Positions 1-10,125 of a stretch of DNA of 64,000 bases are shown here, one piece after another. The DNA comes from Photobacterium leiognathi (GTDB taxonomy: Bacteria; Pseudomonadota; Gammaproteobacteria; Enterobacterales; Vibrionaceae): the NCBI RefSeq assembly GCF_030685535.1, contig NZ_CP131601.1, positions 372,001 through 436,000 of the forward strand, read 5' to 3'. The notes beneath the pieces are model-generated. The model had not been told where the DNA came from, did not search any database, and saw only the letters and a program-made list of their open reading frames with translations. Within the stretch, counting starts at the first letter, position 1. Every line of letters starts with the position of its first letter. The translations under genes and the position numbers were made by a program.

Positions 1-133
1 ACTTAGATTTATCAAGCTCTTTTTTAAGCGACTTTTGTTGTTGTACGCTTTTATTTGTAAGGCGAACGGCAAGAGCACCAACGAGGATCCCTGCTAAAAA
101 AATAATAATTGTGCTAATCCAAGTCATAGTCAT
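1..133 (-). CDS. zapG: ZapG (YhcB, DUF1043) family inner-membrane protein, partial
   Basis: The gene runs off the left edge, so only about the first 44 residues are present. They form one N-terminal membrane helix (residues about 5-23, rich in I, L, A and G) followed by a Lys/Gln-rich stretch (KSVQQQKSLKKELDKSK) that looks like the start of a coiled coil. This is the architecture of YhcB/ZapG, a cell-envelope and division factor. I chose the ATG at 133 because AAGGAG lies 7 nt upstream; an in-frame ATG at 127 has poorer spacing. The neighbour is divergent zapE, as in E. coli, which supports the call. The remainder of the protein cannot be judged. Confidence 0.72.
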   Translation of the reverse strand, partial: MTMTWISTIIIFLAGILVGALAVRLTNKSVQQQKSLKKELDKSK

Positions 134-322
134 GAATAAACTCCTTGTGACTTATCAGTATGTACTAATACTTGTGTATCAATGTTTATCAACGATGGCT
201 GTCGCGATACTATACCGTGAGGTTAAGCGACATGGTACTCAATAAATAAGATGTAAGATCAATGTTGCTGATTATCCTCTCATAATTAAGAGATAGCATG
301 GATAAAACAGGTAGTGTTTAGG

Positions 323-1426
323 ATGACACCATTAGAAAAGTATCAACTCGATTTACAACAAACAGACTTCTTTGCTGATCCTGCACAAGCGAATGCAGTT
401 TCCCATCTTGATGGTTTATACCATCGCATGCTAGCACCCAAACCAGAACCAAAAGCGTCATTTCTTCAACGAATATTTAAACCTAACCATAATCAAGCAG
501 ATATCATGCCAGTGAAAGGTTTGTACTTTTGGGGAGGTGTAGGGCGAGGGAAAACTTACCTTGTTGATACATTCTATGAATGTTTGCCCTTTGAGCGAAA
601 ATCACGGATGCATTTTCACCGTTTTATGCATCGCGTCCATGCTGATCTAAAACAACTCGATGGTATTGAAAATCCATTAGAACATGTCGCTGATAAGTTT
701 AAACAAGAAACAGACATTATTTGTTTTGATGAGTTTTTTGTTTCGGATATTACCGATGCCATGATTCTCGGTACCTTGTTTGAAGCACTGTTTAAACGTG
801 GGATCACACTTGTTGCGACATCCAATATTCCGCCACAGGAGTTGTATCGAAATGGTTTGCAACGTGCGCGATTTTTACCAGCTATCGCATTGATAGAACA
901 GCATTGTGAGATAGTGAATGTTGATGCGGGTATTGATTATCGCCTGCGCACGTTAGAGCAAGCTGAAATTTATCATTTTCCACTTGATGAAAATGTGATC
1001 TCTAATCTGAAACATTATTTTGAGCAGCTCACGACAGCACCTCGTTATGAGCATAAAACAATCACGATTAATGGACGACAATTAACTACTGAGCGAGAAG
1101 CTGATGGCGTTGTTCAGTTTTGCTTTAGTGAATTGTGCCAAACCGCGCGAAGCCAGACTGATTACATGGAAATCGCACGTTTATATCACACGGTGATTTT
1201 ATCGAACGTACCGCAAATTACAGTACAAGAAGATGATGCAGCAAGGCGTTTTATTGCCATGATCGATGAATTTTATGAGCGTAACGTTACTTTGATCATT
1301 TCAGCAGCGGTGCCGATGGAGCAGCTTTATCAGCAAGGGAGACTCATGTTTGAATTTAAACGTTGTTGCTCACGTTTGACTGAAATGCAAAGCCATGACT
1401 ATCTTGCAAAGCCGCATTTAGCCTAG
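323..1426 (+). CDS. zapE: Cell division protein ZapE (AFG1-like ATPase)
   Basis: ZapE is an AAA-type ATPase that associates with the Z-ring and influences its stability, especially under stress. The protein has 367 residues. The P-loop GGVGRGKT is at about 71-78 and the Walker B segment ICFDEFFV at about 133-140, followed by a sensor-type region with TSNIPP, all typical of the AFG1/ZapE family. The reading frame is open from a GTG at 314, but I prefer the ATG at 323 because the purine-rich AGGTAG lies about 9 nt upstream of it and family members start near this point. It is divergent from zapG and precedes rplM, as in E. coli. Confidence 0.9.
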   Translation: MTPLEKYQLDLQQTDFFADPAQANAVSHLDGLYHRMLAPKPEPKASFLQRIFKPNHNQADIMPVKGLYFWGGVGRGKTYLVDTFYECLPFERKSRMHFHRFMHRVHADLKQLDGIENPLEHVADKFKQETDIICFDEFFVSDITDAMILGTLFEALFKRGITLVATSNIPPQELYRNGLQRARFLPAIALIEQHCEIVNVDAGIDYRLRTLEQAEIYHFPLDENVISNLKHYFEQLTTAPRYEHKTITINGRQLTTEREADGVVQFCFSELCQTARSQTDYMEIARLYHTVILSNVPQITVQEDDAARRFIAMIDEFYERNVTLIISAAVPMEQLYQQGRLMFEFKRCCSRLTEMQSHDYLAKPHLA

Positions 1427-1536
1427 GGAATTAAATATAACTTGATAACGTTATTAGGGATAATAAGGATTTATTGACTGCTTTTGACCTAATTTCTCGC
1501 TAATCAGAAAAAAAGCAATTTTTTTTAGGAAAAGAG

Positions 1537-1565
1537 GTGATTTTTTCCTCACCCTTCCCTATAAT
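1537..1565 (+). promoter_or_regulatory. Candidate rplM-rpsI promoter
   Basis: A perfect -10 hexamer TATAAT lies at 1560-1565. The -35 region 17 bp upstream (about 1537-1542) is poor. The bases after the -10 (CTTGCGACCC) form a GC-rich discriminator, which is usual for ribosomal-protein promoters under stringent control. The position fits a leader transcript of about 135 nt before rplM. The call is from sequence only. Confidence 0.5.
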
Positions 1566-1571
1566 CTTGCG

Positions 1572-1709
1572 ACCCACCGTACCTGTGAAGGCGAAAGCCT
1601 GGAGTGCCAACCACTCGAAGGGGTGATGACTGGGCTCTTAACAGAGGGATCATCAATATATGATGGTTCTAGTAAGTGAAACTATTTAAATTATTGGGTA
1701 ATAATTAGC
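1572..1709 (+). ncRNA. Structured L13/S9 operon leader (probable ribosomal-protein autoregulatory leader)
   Basis: The non-coding stretch between the promoter and rplM contains several short hairpins: GGC-GAAA-GCC near 1590-1599, GAGTG-CCAAC-CACTC near 1602-1616, and CATCA/TGATG near 1650-1664. Gammaproteobacterial rplM-rpsI mRNAs are known to have a leader through which L13 represses its own operon, so an element of that kind is expected here. I cannot run a covariance-model search. This interval plus 1427-1571, which holds no gene, makes up the whole zapE-rplM gap. Confidence 0.45.
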
Positions 1710-2138
1710 ATGAAAACTTTCGTTGCTAAACCAGAAACTGTAAAACGTGACTGGTATGTTGTTGACGCTGAAGGTAAAACTCTTGGTCGTCTAGCAACTG
1801 AAATCGCATCTCGTCTACGTGGTAAGCACAAGCCTGAGTACACTCCACACGTTGACACTGGTGACTACATTGTAGTTATCAATGCTGAGAAAGTAGCAGT
1901 AACTGGTAACAAGCGTACAGACAAAATGTACCACCACCACACTGGCTACATCGGCGGCCTTAAGTCAATCAGCTTTGATAAGCTAATCGACAAGAAACCA
2001 GAAATGGTTATTGAAACTGCTGTTAAAGGCATGCTTCCAAAAGGTCCTCTAGGCCGTGCTATGTACCGTAAGCTTAAAGTTTACGCAGGTACTGAGCACA
2101 ACCACGCTGCACAACAGCCAAAAGTACTAGACATCTAA
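1710..2138 (+). CDS. rplM: 50S ribosomal protein L13
   Basis: L13 is an early-assembling 23S rRNA-binding protein of the large subunit. The 142-residue length equals that of E. coli L13. Recognisable segments are [20 protein letters not shown] at the start, the [16 protein letters not shown] region at about 27-42, and the [20 protein letters not shown] block near 108-127. It is the first gene of an operon with rpsI, whose start lies 15 nt downstream. Codon use is strongly biased toward codons typical of highly expressed genes. The call is certain. Confidence 0.98.
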   Translation: MKTFVAKPETVKRDWYVVDAEGKTLGRLATEIASRLRGKHKPEYTPHVDTGDYIVVINAEKVAVTGNKRTDKMYHHHTGYIGGLKSISFDKLIDKKPEMVIETAVKGMLPKGPLGRAMYRKLKVYAGTEHNHAAQQPKVLDI

Positions 2139-2153
2139 TTGGGAATAATGACA

Positions 2154-2546
2154 ATGGCAGAGAATCAATACTACGGCACTGGTCGTCGCAAAAGCTCAGC
2201 TGCTCGCGTTTTCATCAAACCGGGTACTGGTAACATCGTAATTAACAAGCGTAGCATCGAAGAATACTTCGGCCGCCCAACAGCGCGTATGGTTGTTCGT
2301 CAACCTCTAGAGCTTGTTGAAATGACTGAGAACCTAGACCTATACATCACTGTTAAAGGTGGTGGTATCACTGGTCAATCTGGTGCAATCCGTCACGGTA
2401 TCACTCGCGCTCTTATGGAGTACGATGAAACTCTACGTCCTGCTCTACGTGCAGCTGGCTACGTTACTCGCGACGCTCGTTGCGTTGAACGTAAGAAAGT
2501 TGGTCTACGTAAAGCACGTCGTCGTCCACAGTTCTCTAAGCGTTAA
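2154..2546 (+). CDS. rpsI: 30S ribosomal protein S9
   Basis: S9 binds the 16S rRNA head, and its basic C-terminal tail reaches the P-site tRNA. The protein has 130 residues from [15 protein letters not shown] to the diagnostic tail [11 protein letters not shown]. The open frame extends five codons further upstream (TTG at 2139), but the ATG at 2154 gives the exact family start and has GGGA about 10 nt upstream. It is co-transcribed with rplM, and a strong terminator follows about 40 nt after the stop. Confidence 0.98.
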   Translation: MAENQYYGTGRRKSSAARVFIKPGTGNIVINKRSIEEYFGRPTARMVVRQPLELVEMTENLDLYITVKGGGITGQSGAIRHGITRALMEYDETLRPALRAAGYVTRDARCVERKKVGLRKARRRPQFSKR

Positions 2547-2584
2547 TTTTACGCTCCAGATTTTATCTGGTTACTGTGTACAGG

Positions 2585-2613
2585 AAGCTCAACCTTCGGG
2601 TTGGGCTTTTTTT
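2585..2613 (+). terminator. Rho-independent terminator of rplM-rpsI
   Basis: A 9-bp stem AGCTCAACC/GGTTGGGCT closed by a stable TTCG tetraloop is followed directly by seven T residues. It lies about 40 nt after the rpsI stop. Confidence 0.92.
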
Positions 2614-2920
2614 ATTTCTTGATAAGTTACCAATAAATTATCTTTTCCAAATATCATTTCTGTTTACTCTCTCGTAATTATTGCTGATATCTTCTAATTG
2701 GCATTGATTCTATTGGTTGCAAAAAAGAGCATGTCTCTCACATTTTTTTGCTAAAAAGTAGCTTTATCTTGTCAAAAAATACCCTTTTTTCTATCCTTTT
2801 TATGTTGGAACGAATTTAAAATTGTGGCCTGCCTGTTGATTTTTCGTTATTGGTTGGTCGTAACTCCAGGGACGCATAAGGACATAATAAAAATCCAGAG
2901 CGTAGTAAGGGAGATATTGG
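2614..2920 (+). promoter_or_regulatory. rpsI-petA intergenic region with candidate petABC promoter
   Basis: This gap of about 307 nt has no plausible gene. The best promoter-like pair is TTGTCA at 2769-2774 and TATCCT at 2792-2797 with a 17-bp spacer, about 120 nt upstream of petA. The petA ribosome-binding site AAGGGAG is at about 2908-2914. A short minus-strand open frame inside the gap (2800-3021) overlaps petA and has no family features, so I ignored it. Confidence 0.4.
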
Positions 2921-3514
2921 ATGAGCAATACGCCAGTAAGTAAAGGACGACGTCGCTTTTTAACCGCAACAACCTCGGTTGTTGGTGGGTTAGGGGCAGC
3001 AGCTGTCGCCGTTCCTTTCATAAAATCATGGAACCCGAGTGCGAAAGCAAAAGCAGCTAGTGCCCCTGTCGAAGTTGATATCAGTAAATTAGAAGATGGA
3101 CAAATGGTTCGCGTTGAATGGCGTGGTAAACCTGTGTGGGTTGTTCGTCGCAGCCAGGCTGTTTTACAAGAGTTAAGTACTCATGATAGTGAATTGCGAG
3201 ATCCTTCATCAGAAGAACCTCAGCAGCCATCTTATGCACAAAATGAATTCCGTTCAGTAAAGCCTGAAATTTTTTTAGCTTTGGGTATTTGTACTCATCT
3301 AGGCTGTTCTCCAACTTATTTACCAGATAGCTTTAATCAGCAAGTCAGTGGCGTATCGTCAGGTTTTTTCTGCCCATGTCATGGTTCTACGTTTGATATG
3401 GCAGGTCGTGTGTTTGCTGGCGTGCCTGCGCCATTGAACCTTGTGATACCTCCATATCAATTCTTAGATGACAACACGATTATCGTCGGTGTTGATGGGG
3501 AGGCAGTATCATGA
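2921..3514 (+). CDS. petA: Ubiquinol-cytochrome c reductase, Rieske iron-sulfur subunit
   Basis: This is the Rieske [2Fe-2S] subunit of the cytochrome bc1 complex, which takes the first electron from quinol and passes it to cytochrome c1. The protein has 197 residues. The N-terminus has an RRRFL twin-arginine-type motif (residues 10-14) and a hydrophobic helix (about 17-35), typical of an uncleaved Tat-targeted Rieske anchor. The cluster ligands are C124 and H126 in CTHLGC and C151 and H154 in CPCHGS, with C129 and C153 able to form the structural disulfide. It overlaps petB by 4 nt (ATGA), so the genes are probably translationally coupled. Confidence 0.96.
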   Translation: MSNTPVSKGRRRFLTATTSVVGGLGAAAVAVPFIKSWNPSAKAKAASAPVEVDISKLEDGQMVRVEWRGKPVWVVRRSQAVLQELSTHDSELRDPSSEEPQQPSYAQNEFRSVKPEIFLALGICTHLGCSPTYLPDSFNQQVSGVSSGFFCPCHGSTFDMAGRVFAGVPAPLNLVIPPYQFLDDNTIIVGVDGEAVS

Positions 3515-4776
3515 ATGCGATACTAGGTTGGATTGACAAACGTTTACCCATCACAAATGCTTATAGAAAGCACTTATCTGAATATCCGATGCCGAAAAAC
3601 TTTAATTTTTGGTACATCTTTGGCTCACTAGCCGTGCTTGTTTTAGTTAACCAGATCATAACAGGAATTTGGCTAACCATGAGTTATGTTCCATCTGGTG
3701 AGGGGGCTTTTGCTTCCATTGAATATATCATGCGAGATGTAGAATATGGTTGGTTGCTTCGTTATATGCACTCAACAGGCGCGTCGGCATTTTTTGTTGT
3801 TATCTACCTCCATATGTTTCGCGGCTTGATCTACGGCTCATATCAAAAGCCTCGTGAGCTACTGTGGTTATTTGGAATGTTGATCTTCCTTGTGTTGATG
3901 GCTGAAGCTTTCATGGGGTATCTATTACCATGGGGGCAAATGTCATTCTGGGGCGCACAGGTAATTATTTCTCTATTTGGTGCTATACCTGTAATCGGTG
4001 ATGATCTAACACTTTGGATCCGTGGCGATTACGTGATCTCTGGTGCGACACTAAATCGTTTCTTTGCGCTTCACGTTATCGCACTACCAATCGTATTACT
4101 GCTTTTGATTGTGCTACATATTTTGGCATTACATGAAGTAGGTTCAAATAACCCTGATGGTATTGATACTAAATTACCAAAGGGGTCTAAAGGCGAAGGA
4201 TATAAAACCCAATTCCCATTCCACGAGTATTACAGCAGGAAATACGACATCATTGATTCTATTCCATTCCATCCGTATGGAACGGTGAAAGATTTGGTTG
4301 GTGTTGCTGTCTTTGCTTTCTTCTTTAGCTACGTGATTTTCTTTAACCCAGAAATGGGTGGCTACTTTCTTGAGCCGCCTAACTTTGAAGCAGCAAACCC
4401 ACTAAAAACACCTGAGCACATTGCGCCAGTTTGGTACTTCACACCGTTTTATGCCATTTTGCGTGCGGTTCCTGATAAATTGCTGGGTGTGGTCGCGATG
4501 GGAGCATCCATTGTTTTTCTATTCCTATTACCGTGGTTTGATCGCTGTAAGGTTCGCTCGTTTCGTTACCGTAGTAATGTACATTTCGTTAATATTTGTC
4601 AGTTTACAGTAAGCTTCATTGGATTAGGTATTTTAGGTGCGCTACCAGCAACACCTACTTACACGCTACTAGCGCAAATCTTTAGCTTTTCTTACTTTAT
4701 GTTCTTCATTTTATTGTTCTTCTACAGTAAAAACGAAGCAACACAACCGCTACCAGAGAGGGTGACATTCAAATGA
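3511..4776 (+). CDS. petB: Ubiquinol-cytochrome c reductase, cytochrome b subunit
   Basis: This is the membrane-embedded di-heme cytochrome b of the bc1 complex, with the Qo and Qi quinone sites. The protein has 421 residues and multiple hydrophobic helices. The four heme ligands are visible as H87/H101 in helix B and H188/H203 in helix D, with the usual spacing of 14 and 15. The Qo-site tetrapeptide is PVWY (in EHIAPVWYFTPFY) rather than the textbook PEWY. It overlaps both neighbours by 4 nt in a tight petABC operon. Confidence 0.96.
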   Translation: MNAILGWIDKRLPITNAYRKHLSEYPMPKNFNFWYIFGSLAVLVLVNQIITGIWLTMSYVPSGEGAFASIEYIMRDVEYGWLLRYMHSTGASAFFVVIYLHMFRGLIYGSYQKPRELLWLFGMLIFLVLMAEAFMGYLLPWGQMSFWGAQVIISLFGAIPVIGDDLTLWIRGDYVISGATLNRFFALHVIALPIVLLLLIVLHILALHEVGSNNPDGIDTKLPKGSKGEGYKTQFPFHEYYSRKYDIIDSIPFHPYGTVKDLVGVAVFAFFFSYVIFFNPEMGGYFLEPPNFEAANPLKTPEHIAPVWYFTPFYAILRAVPDKLLGVVAMGASIVFLFLLPWFDRCKVRSFRYRSNVHFVNICQFTVSFIGLGILGALPATPTYTLLAQIFSFSYFMFFILLFFYSKNEATQPLPERVTFK

Positions 4777-5510
4777 AAAAATGGATTGTAGCGCTGCTGG
4801 TGGTACTCCCCACCTTTGCTTTTGCAGCAGGTAGTAATGTCCCTTTGGATGCGGCGAATAATGATTTAAGTGATAAAGCGTCATTACAGCGTGGTGCAAA
4901 GACATTCATGAACTATTGTTCGGGGTGCCATTCTACTCAGTATCAACGTTATGAACGTGTAGCGGAAGACTTAGGTATTCCACCAACTTTGATGAAAGAG
5001 AATCTGATCTTCGATCAAAACGCAAAGATTGGTGATCTGATGACCAATGCTATCTCAACGGAATACGCAGCGGCATCGTTTGGTGCTCCAGCTCCCGACT
5101 TAACCTTGGCTGCACGCGTTCGTGGTACTGATTGGATCTATACTTATTTAAGATCCTTCTATGCAGATCCGAGTCGTCCATTTGGTGTCAATAACCTTGT
5201 GTTTCCAAGTGTCGGTATGCCTCATGTACTTGAAGAATTGCAAGGTGCACCTCGTAAAGTTTTTGAAACGAAAACCATTGATGGTGAACAAGTTCAAGAG
5301 TTTGTGGGGATCGAATCTGACGGAACGGGCGAGTTAAATGCTGAAGAATACGATGAGATGGTACGTGATTTGGTTAACTTCCTTGATTATTCTGCAGAGC
5401 CAATGAAGTTGGAGCGTCAGAGAATGGGCTTGTGGGTAATGGGTTTTATTGCAGTATTCTTTGTTTTAACTGTGTTGTTGAAGAAAGAATATTGGCGTGA
5501 TGTCCACTGA
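4773..5510 (+). CDS. petC: Cytochrome c1, bc1 complex
   Basis: Cytochrome c1 receives electrons from the Rieske protein and delivers them to soluble cytochrome c in the periplasm. The protein has 245 residues. A signal peptide (MKKWIVALLVVLPTFAFAA) is followed by the heme-binding CSGCH motif at residues 49-53, with a Met-containing downstream region for the axial ligand. A C-terminal membrane anchor follows (about residues 217-236, LWVMGFIAVFFVLTVLL). It is the last gene of the operon, and a terminator follows about 28 nt after the stop. Confidence 0.95.
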   Translation: MKKWIVALLVVLPTFAFAAGSNVPLDAANNDLSDKASLQRGAKTFMNYCSGCHSTQYQRYERVAEDLGIPPTLMKENLIFDQNAKIGDLMTNAISTEYAAASFGAPAPDLTLAARVRGTDWIYTYLRSFYADPSRPFGVNNLVFPSVGMPHVLEELQGAPRKVFETKTIDGEQVQEFVGIESDGTGELNAEEYDEMVRDLVNFLDYSAEPMKLERQRMGLWVMGFIAVFFVLTVLLKKEYWRDVH

Positions 5511-5538
5511 TAAGGTAATCTAGTGGGTTAAGAATCTC

Positions 5539-5569
5539 GCAATGGGGGCTCAAGCCTCCATTGCTTTTT
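5539..5569 (+). terminator. Rho-independent terminator of petABC
   Basis: The stem GCAATGGGGGC/GCCTCCATTGC (11 bp with one G-U) has a 4-nt loop and is followed by five T residues. It lies between petC and sspA. An upstream ATG at 5542 that would extend sspA falls inside this hairpin, which argues against that start. Confidence 0.88.
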
Positions 5570-5595
5570 GTGTATTGAATATACTGGAGGGGTTG

Positions 5596-6234
5596 ATGGC
5601 TGTTGCTGCCAATAAACGCTCTGTGATGACTCTGTATTCTGATGCTTCAGACATCTACAGCCATCAGGTGCGTATCGTACTAGCCGAAAAAGGTGTTAGT
5701 GTTGAAATTGAATTGGTTGATCCATTGAATCTACCTGAAGATCTGTTAGAGCTGAACCCATATCAGTCAGTTCCAACATTGGTTGATCGTGAATTAGCAC
5801 TATACCAAGCGAACATCATTATGGAGTACTTGGATGAGCGTTTTCCTCACCCACCTCTAATGCAGGTTTACCCTGTTGCTCGTGGTAACAGCCGTCTAAT
5901 GATGTACCGCGTTGAGCGCAACTGGTACTCACTTGCTGAGAAGATCAAGACTGGCTCTGCCGATGAAGCTGATAAAGCGCGTAAGCAATTACGTGAAGAG
6001 TTACTTGCATTAGCACCAGTATTTGCAGAATTCCCATTCTTCATGAGTGACGAGTTCAGCCTTGTTGATTGTTACCTAGCTCCACTGTTATGGCGTTTAC
6101 CTGAAATGGGTATTGAGCTAAGCGGTGCTGGTGCAAAAGAAGTTAAAACTTACATGACACGTGTATTTGAACGTGATTCTTTCCTTGCTTCATTAACTGA
6201 AGCTGAACGTGAAATGCGTTTAGCTGGCCAGTAA
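5596..6234 (+). CDS. sspA: Stringent starvation protein A
   Basis: SspA is a GST-fold protein that binds RNA polymerase holoenzyme and alters promoter choice during stationary phase and acid or starvation stress. The protein has 212 residues and begins MAVAANKRSVMTLYS, matching the E. coli start. The ATG at 5596 is preceded by GGAGGGG at 5586-5592, so the longer open frame from 5542 is not used. The GST-N segment (SHQVRIVLAEKGV) and the conserved end LTEAEREMRL are present. It is followed 1 nt later by sspB. Confidence 0.96.
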   Translation: MAVAANKRSVMTLYSDASDIYSHQVRIVLAEKGVSVEIELVDPLNLPEDLLELNPYQSVPTLVDRELALYQANIIMEYLDERFPHPPLMQVYPVARGNSRLMMYRVERNWYSLAEKIKTGSADEADKARKQLREELLALAPVFAEFPFFMSDEFSLVDCYLAPLLWRLPEMGIELSGAGAKEVKTYMTRVFERDSFLASLTEAEREMRLAGQ

Positions 6235-6235
6235 T

Positions 6236-6742
6236 ATGGATATGGAAAAAATGACGCCGCGTCGACCTTATCTACTGCGCGCGTTTTATGATTGGTTAGT
6301 GGATAACGATCTCACTCCACACTTGGTTGTTGATGCAACATTACCGGGTGTGAAAGTGCCGATGGAGTTTGTGAGTGATGGTCAAATCATCCTAAACATC
6401 GCTCCTCGCGCTGTGGGTAATTTAGAGCTGGGCAATGAAGCAGTAAGCTTTAATGCGCGTTTTAGTGGTCGTCCACACTCTGTTATTGTACCTATGTATG
6501 CTGTGCTTGCTATCTATGCCCGTGAAAACGGTGCAGGAACGATGTTTGAGCCAGAGCCTAGCTACGAAACAGATATGCCAGTCTTTGACGATGCTGAAGA
6601 AGCAGAAGATATGATTGATGAGGTTCCAGAATCAACATCACCATTTGCTGTAGTTAGTGAAACTGAAACAGTAGGTAGTGATGATCCAGATGATGAGCCA
6701 CCACGTCCTCGTGGTCGTCCAAGTCTACGTGTTGTGAAATAA
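6236..6742 (+). CDS. sspB: ClpXP adaptor protein SspB
   Basis: SspB binds the ssrA tag and delivers tagged or RseA-type substrates to ClpXP. The protein has 168 residues. The substrate-binding domain (about 1-115) contains RPYLLRAFYDWLVDN and LNIAPRAVGNLEL. A long acidic linker follows, and the C-terminal ClpX-docking (XB) module ends in RPSLRVVK. The start is 1 nt after the sspA stop, so the two genes are coupled. Only the linker is poorly conserved, as usual in the family. Confidence 0.95.
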   Translation: MDMEKMTPRRPYLLRAFYDWLVDNDLTPHLVVDATLPGVKVPMEFVSDGQIILNIAPRAVGNLELGNEAVSFNARFSGRPHSVIVPMYAVLAIYARENGAGTMFEPEPSYETDMPVFDDAEEAEDMIDEVPESTSPFAVVSETETVGSDDPDDEPPRPRGRPSLRVVK

Positions 6743-6755
6743 GTAGATACCAAAG

Positions 6756-6785
6756 AAAAACGCAGCCAGTAGGCTGCGTTTTTTT
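6756..6785. terminator. Bidirectional terminator between sspB and dolP
   Basis: An A-run, a perfect CGCAGCC/GGCTGCG stem with loop AGTA and a long T-run make this hairpin functional in both directions. It separates convergent sspAB and lpoA-dolP transcription. Confidence 0.9.
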
Positions 6786-6806
6786 ATGTTTAGAAAGTGC
6801 GGTTAT

Positions 6807-7349
6807 TTAACTATTTGGGTTTTGTTTAAACAGCGTAATCACTTTTTGTACGCCACCAACATTACGCGCAATATTAATGGCTACTTCACCTTGGTGAGGC
6901 GTGACATAGCCAAGTAGGTAAACTCGTCCGCCTTCACTGATCACTTTGATCACTGCACCTGTCAGCTGTTTGCTCGCGATCAGTTGAGATTTCACTTTGG
7001 TAGTAAGCCAAGCATCGTAACTAATATCGCCAAAGCCAAGTAATGGTCTGACTTCTAGCTGGTTATAAATATGCTCAACGTTGGCAATATGTCGGACTTG
7101 CTGGGCAAATTGTTCCTTAACAGTAGGAGAGGTAACTTGACCAATCAGCAGTACATTACCGTCTAAAGAGACACTATTAATGCTAGTAGTACGGGTAAAT
7201 TGACGACTGTTTGCCATTCCCGCGATGTCCATTTCTATTTTTTGATCATCCCAGTGTTGTTCGACATCACGCGGATCTTGGGTTGAAAAGCTTGAACATC
7301 CTTGTAATACAAAAACAAAAGCGATCAGTAGGCGAGTGAGCCAGCGCAT
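6807..7349 (-). CDS. dolP: Outer-membrane lipoprotein DolP (YraP), dual BON domains
   Basis: DolP is a division- and envelope-associated outer-membrane lipoprotein that supports outer-membrane integrity and BAM function. The protein has 180 residues. A short signal peptide ends in the lipobox LQGC, so the acylated Cys is at about residue 17. Two BON-type modules follow (about 45-110 and 125-175), with Gly/Val-rich repeats such as VLLIGQVTS and VYLLGYVTP. It is the last gene of lpoA-yraN-diaA-dolP and starts 3 nt after the diaA stop, as in E. coli. Confidence 0.9.
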   Translation of the reverse strand: MRWLTRLLIAFVFVLQGCSSFSTQDPRDVEQHWDDQKIEMDIAGMANSRQFTRTTSINSVSLDGNVLLIGQVTSPTVKEQFAQQVRHIANVEHIYNQLEVRPLLGFGDISYDAWLTTKVKSQLIASKQLTGAVIKVISEGGRVYLLGYVTPHQGEVAINIARNVGGVQKVITLFKQNPNS

Positions 7350-7352
7350 GAT

Positions 7353-8374
<1,022 letters not shown>

Positions 8375-10125
8375 TTAATTTACCGGTTGCGCCTTGAGTG
8401 GTGTAATCCCCTATAGCGCGCATTTGAGGCAGCTCTTTACTTAGAAGGTAAGCATCCATACCAAAGGCATGTAGACGAATACTAGTATTTCCCTCGTTTG
8501 GTCATAGTTGATTGAAACGCTCCATGTAATCTGCTGGTGGATTGATCAGTAGTGGAATATCACCAATTTCTAAGCCACGGATCTCTGGAGAGTTTGATTT
8601 ATTGTCTGAGTTACTGCGAGAGCTCACGTAAATTTGTGGTGGGTTACCACTTGCAGGTAATGACGCTTCAATAAATGGCTTGATGGTCATTAACTCTGTT
8701 TTACTGGCAATAACGTAGATTGCATCAGTACGGCTACCAGGTGCGCGACCAAATGCTTGACGGATCTGCTGTGGGATCTCATCGCGAGCTCCAAAGGTTA
8801 CCACTTGTGCTGGCTGATTATTCAAGCTTGACCATTCTTGATTAAATGCAGCGCTTACACGTTGACCATAGCTATTGCTAGGAACTAATACTACAGGGTT
8901 GCGATGACCTTCATTAAAGATACGTTCTGCCGCTTGCTCTGCATCTTGCTCTGGCGATAGCGCAAAATAACATGCATTTGGGTGATTGCTATTGATCTCT
9001 GGTGGTAGGTTCAGCGCTAATGTATTGATGTGCGTTGTGTTATCGCGTTGGAACTCAAGGATCTTATCTTTACGAAGCGGACCAACAACAAACTGAGTAC
9101 CGTTTTGTTGCAGTTTCGCCATGATTGATGCTATTGGCTCAGCTTCTGTATCGTAGATATTGAGCTCAGTATCTGGACCACGACTAGCATCATCCATCAT
9201 TGCATTAACAAAGCCATCACGCACGGTTTTACCTTGCGCAGCAAAACGACCTGACAATGGTAGTAATAGTGCTACGTTATCAAGTTTGATTGCTTTGAGG
9301 TTCATTACCGCTTCAAGTTCAGTCGGTAAGTACTGATTAGCAGGATGGTATGGATGCTGGCTTAGCCATTGCTCTACCGCTTCTTTTAGCTTGCCTGGTT
9401 GACGAGCAGCACTGTTTTTCAACATGGCTAATTCAACCCAACCTTTCAATACACTTTCATCGCTACCAATTTTGGCATTGCTCAGCTGTGTATTTGAATA
9501 GCCTGATAAGTCATGCCATAGATTGTTCCAGTTTGCTGCTTTTTGATCATTACTTAAGTAGAAATCAAGTTTGCTGCGTTCACGCGCGGCTTGAAATTGG
9601 TGATTAAGTTGATCTAATAATTCAGCACGGAAAGTGTGATAGCGTCGGTATTGACTCTTCGTTAACTGCCAAGACGGCTGGAAATTTAAGCTATTTAGCG
9701 CTTCTTGGTATTGCCCTTGATGATAACGCACAGCTGCGCGTGCAAGTTGCCATTCAGCAATTTGCAATGGGCTCATTGATTGTTGTGAAAGTTTGGCAAT
9801 TTGTTGGTCAGCTTGCTGCCATTTGCCCTCTTCAATCATGGCTTTAAGAGCTAGAATTTCCCAGTTAATGCGCTCGGCACCTTCACTGGCTTGAGCTTTA
9901 CTGAGGTAAGCGGCTGAGCTTTGAGCGGCTGCCGCAGTGATATCAGTTAACGGAGCCTGTTGGTTATACAGGTTTGGCGTACTACAGCCTGCTAAAACAA
10001 CAGCAAGGGCTACAGGCGCCATGAGTCGTGATACACTTTTACGCTTATGGGTAAAATTGGGCATTGAATTCATTCAACTGTGACAAATTACTCTTGATAT
10101 TAATTGCAGATGAGATCTAAGACAA

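Noticed and set aside
2139..2153. TTG start of rpsI at 2139
   Set aside because: The ATG at 2154 gives the universal S9 N-terminus and length.
5542..5595. Longer sspA start at 5542
   Set aside because: The extension translates the petABC terminator hairpin; GGAGGGG and homology place the start at 5596.
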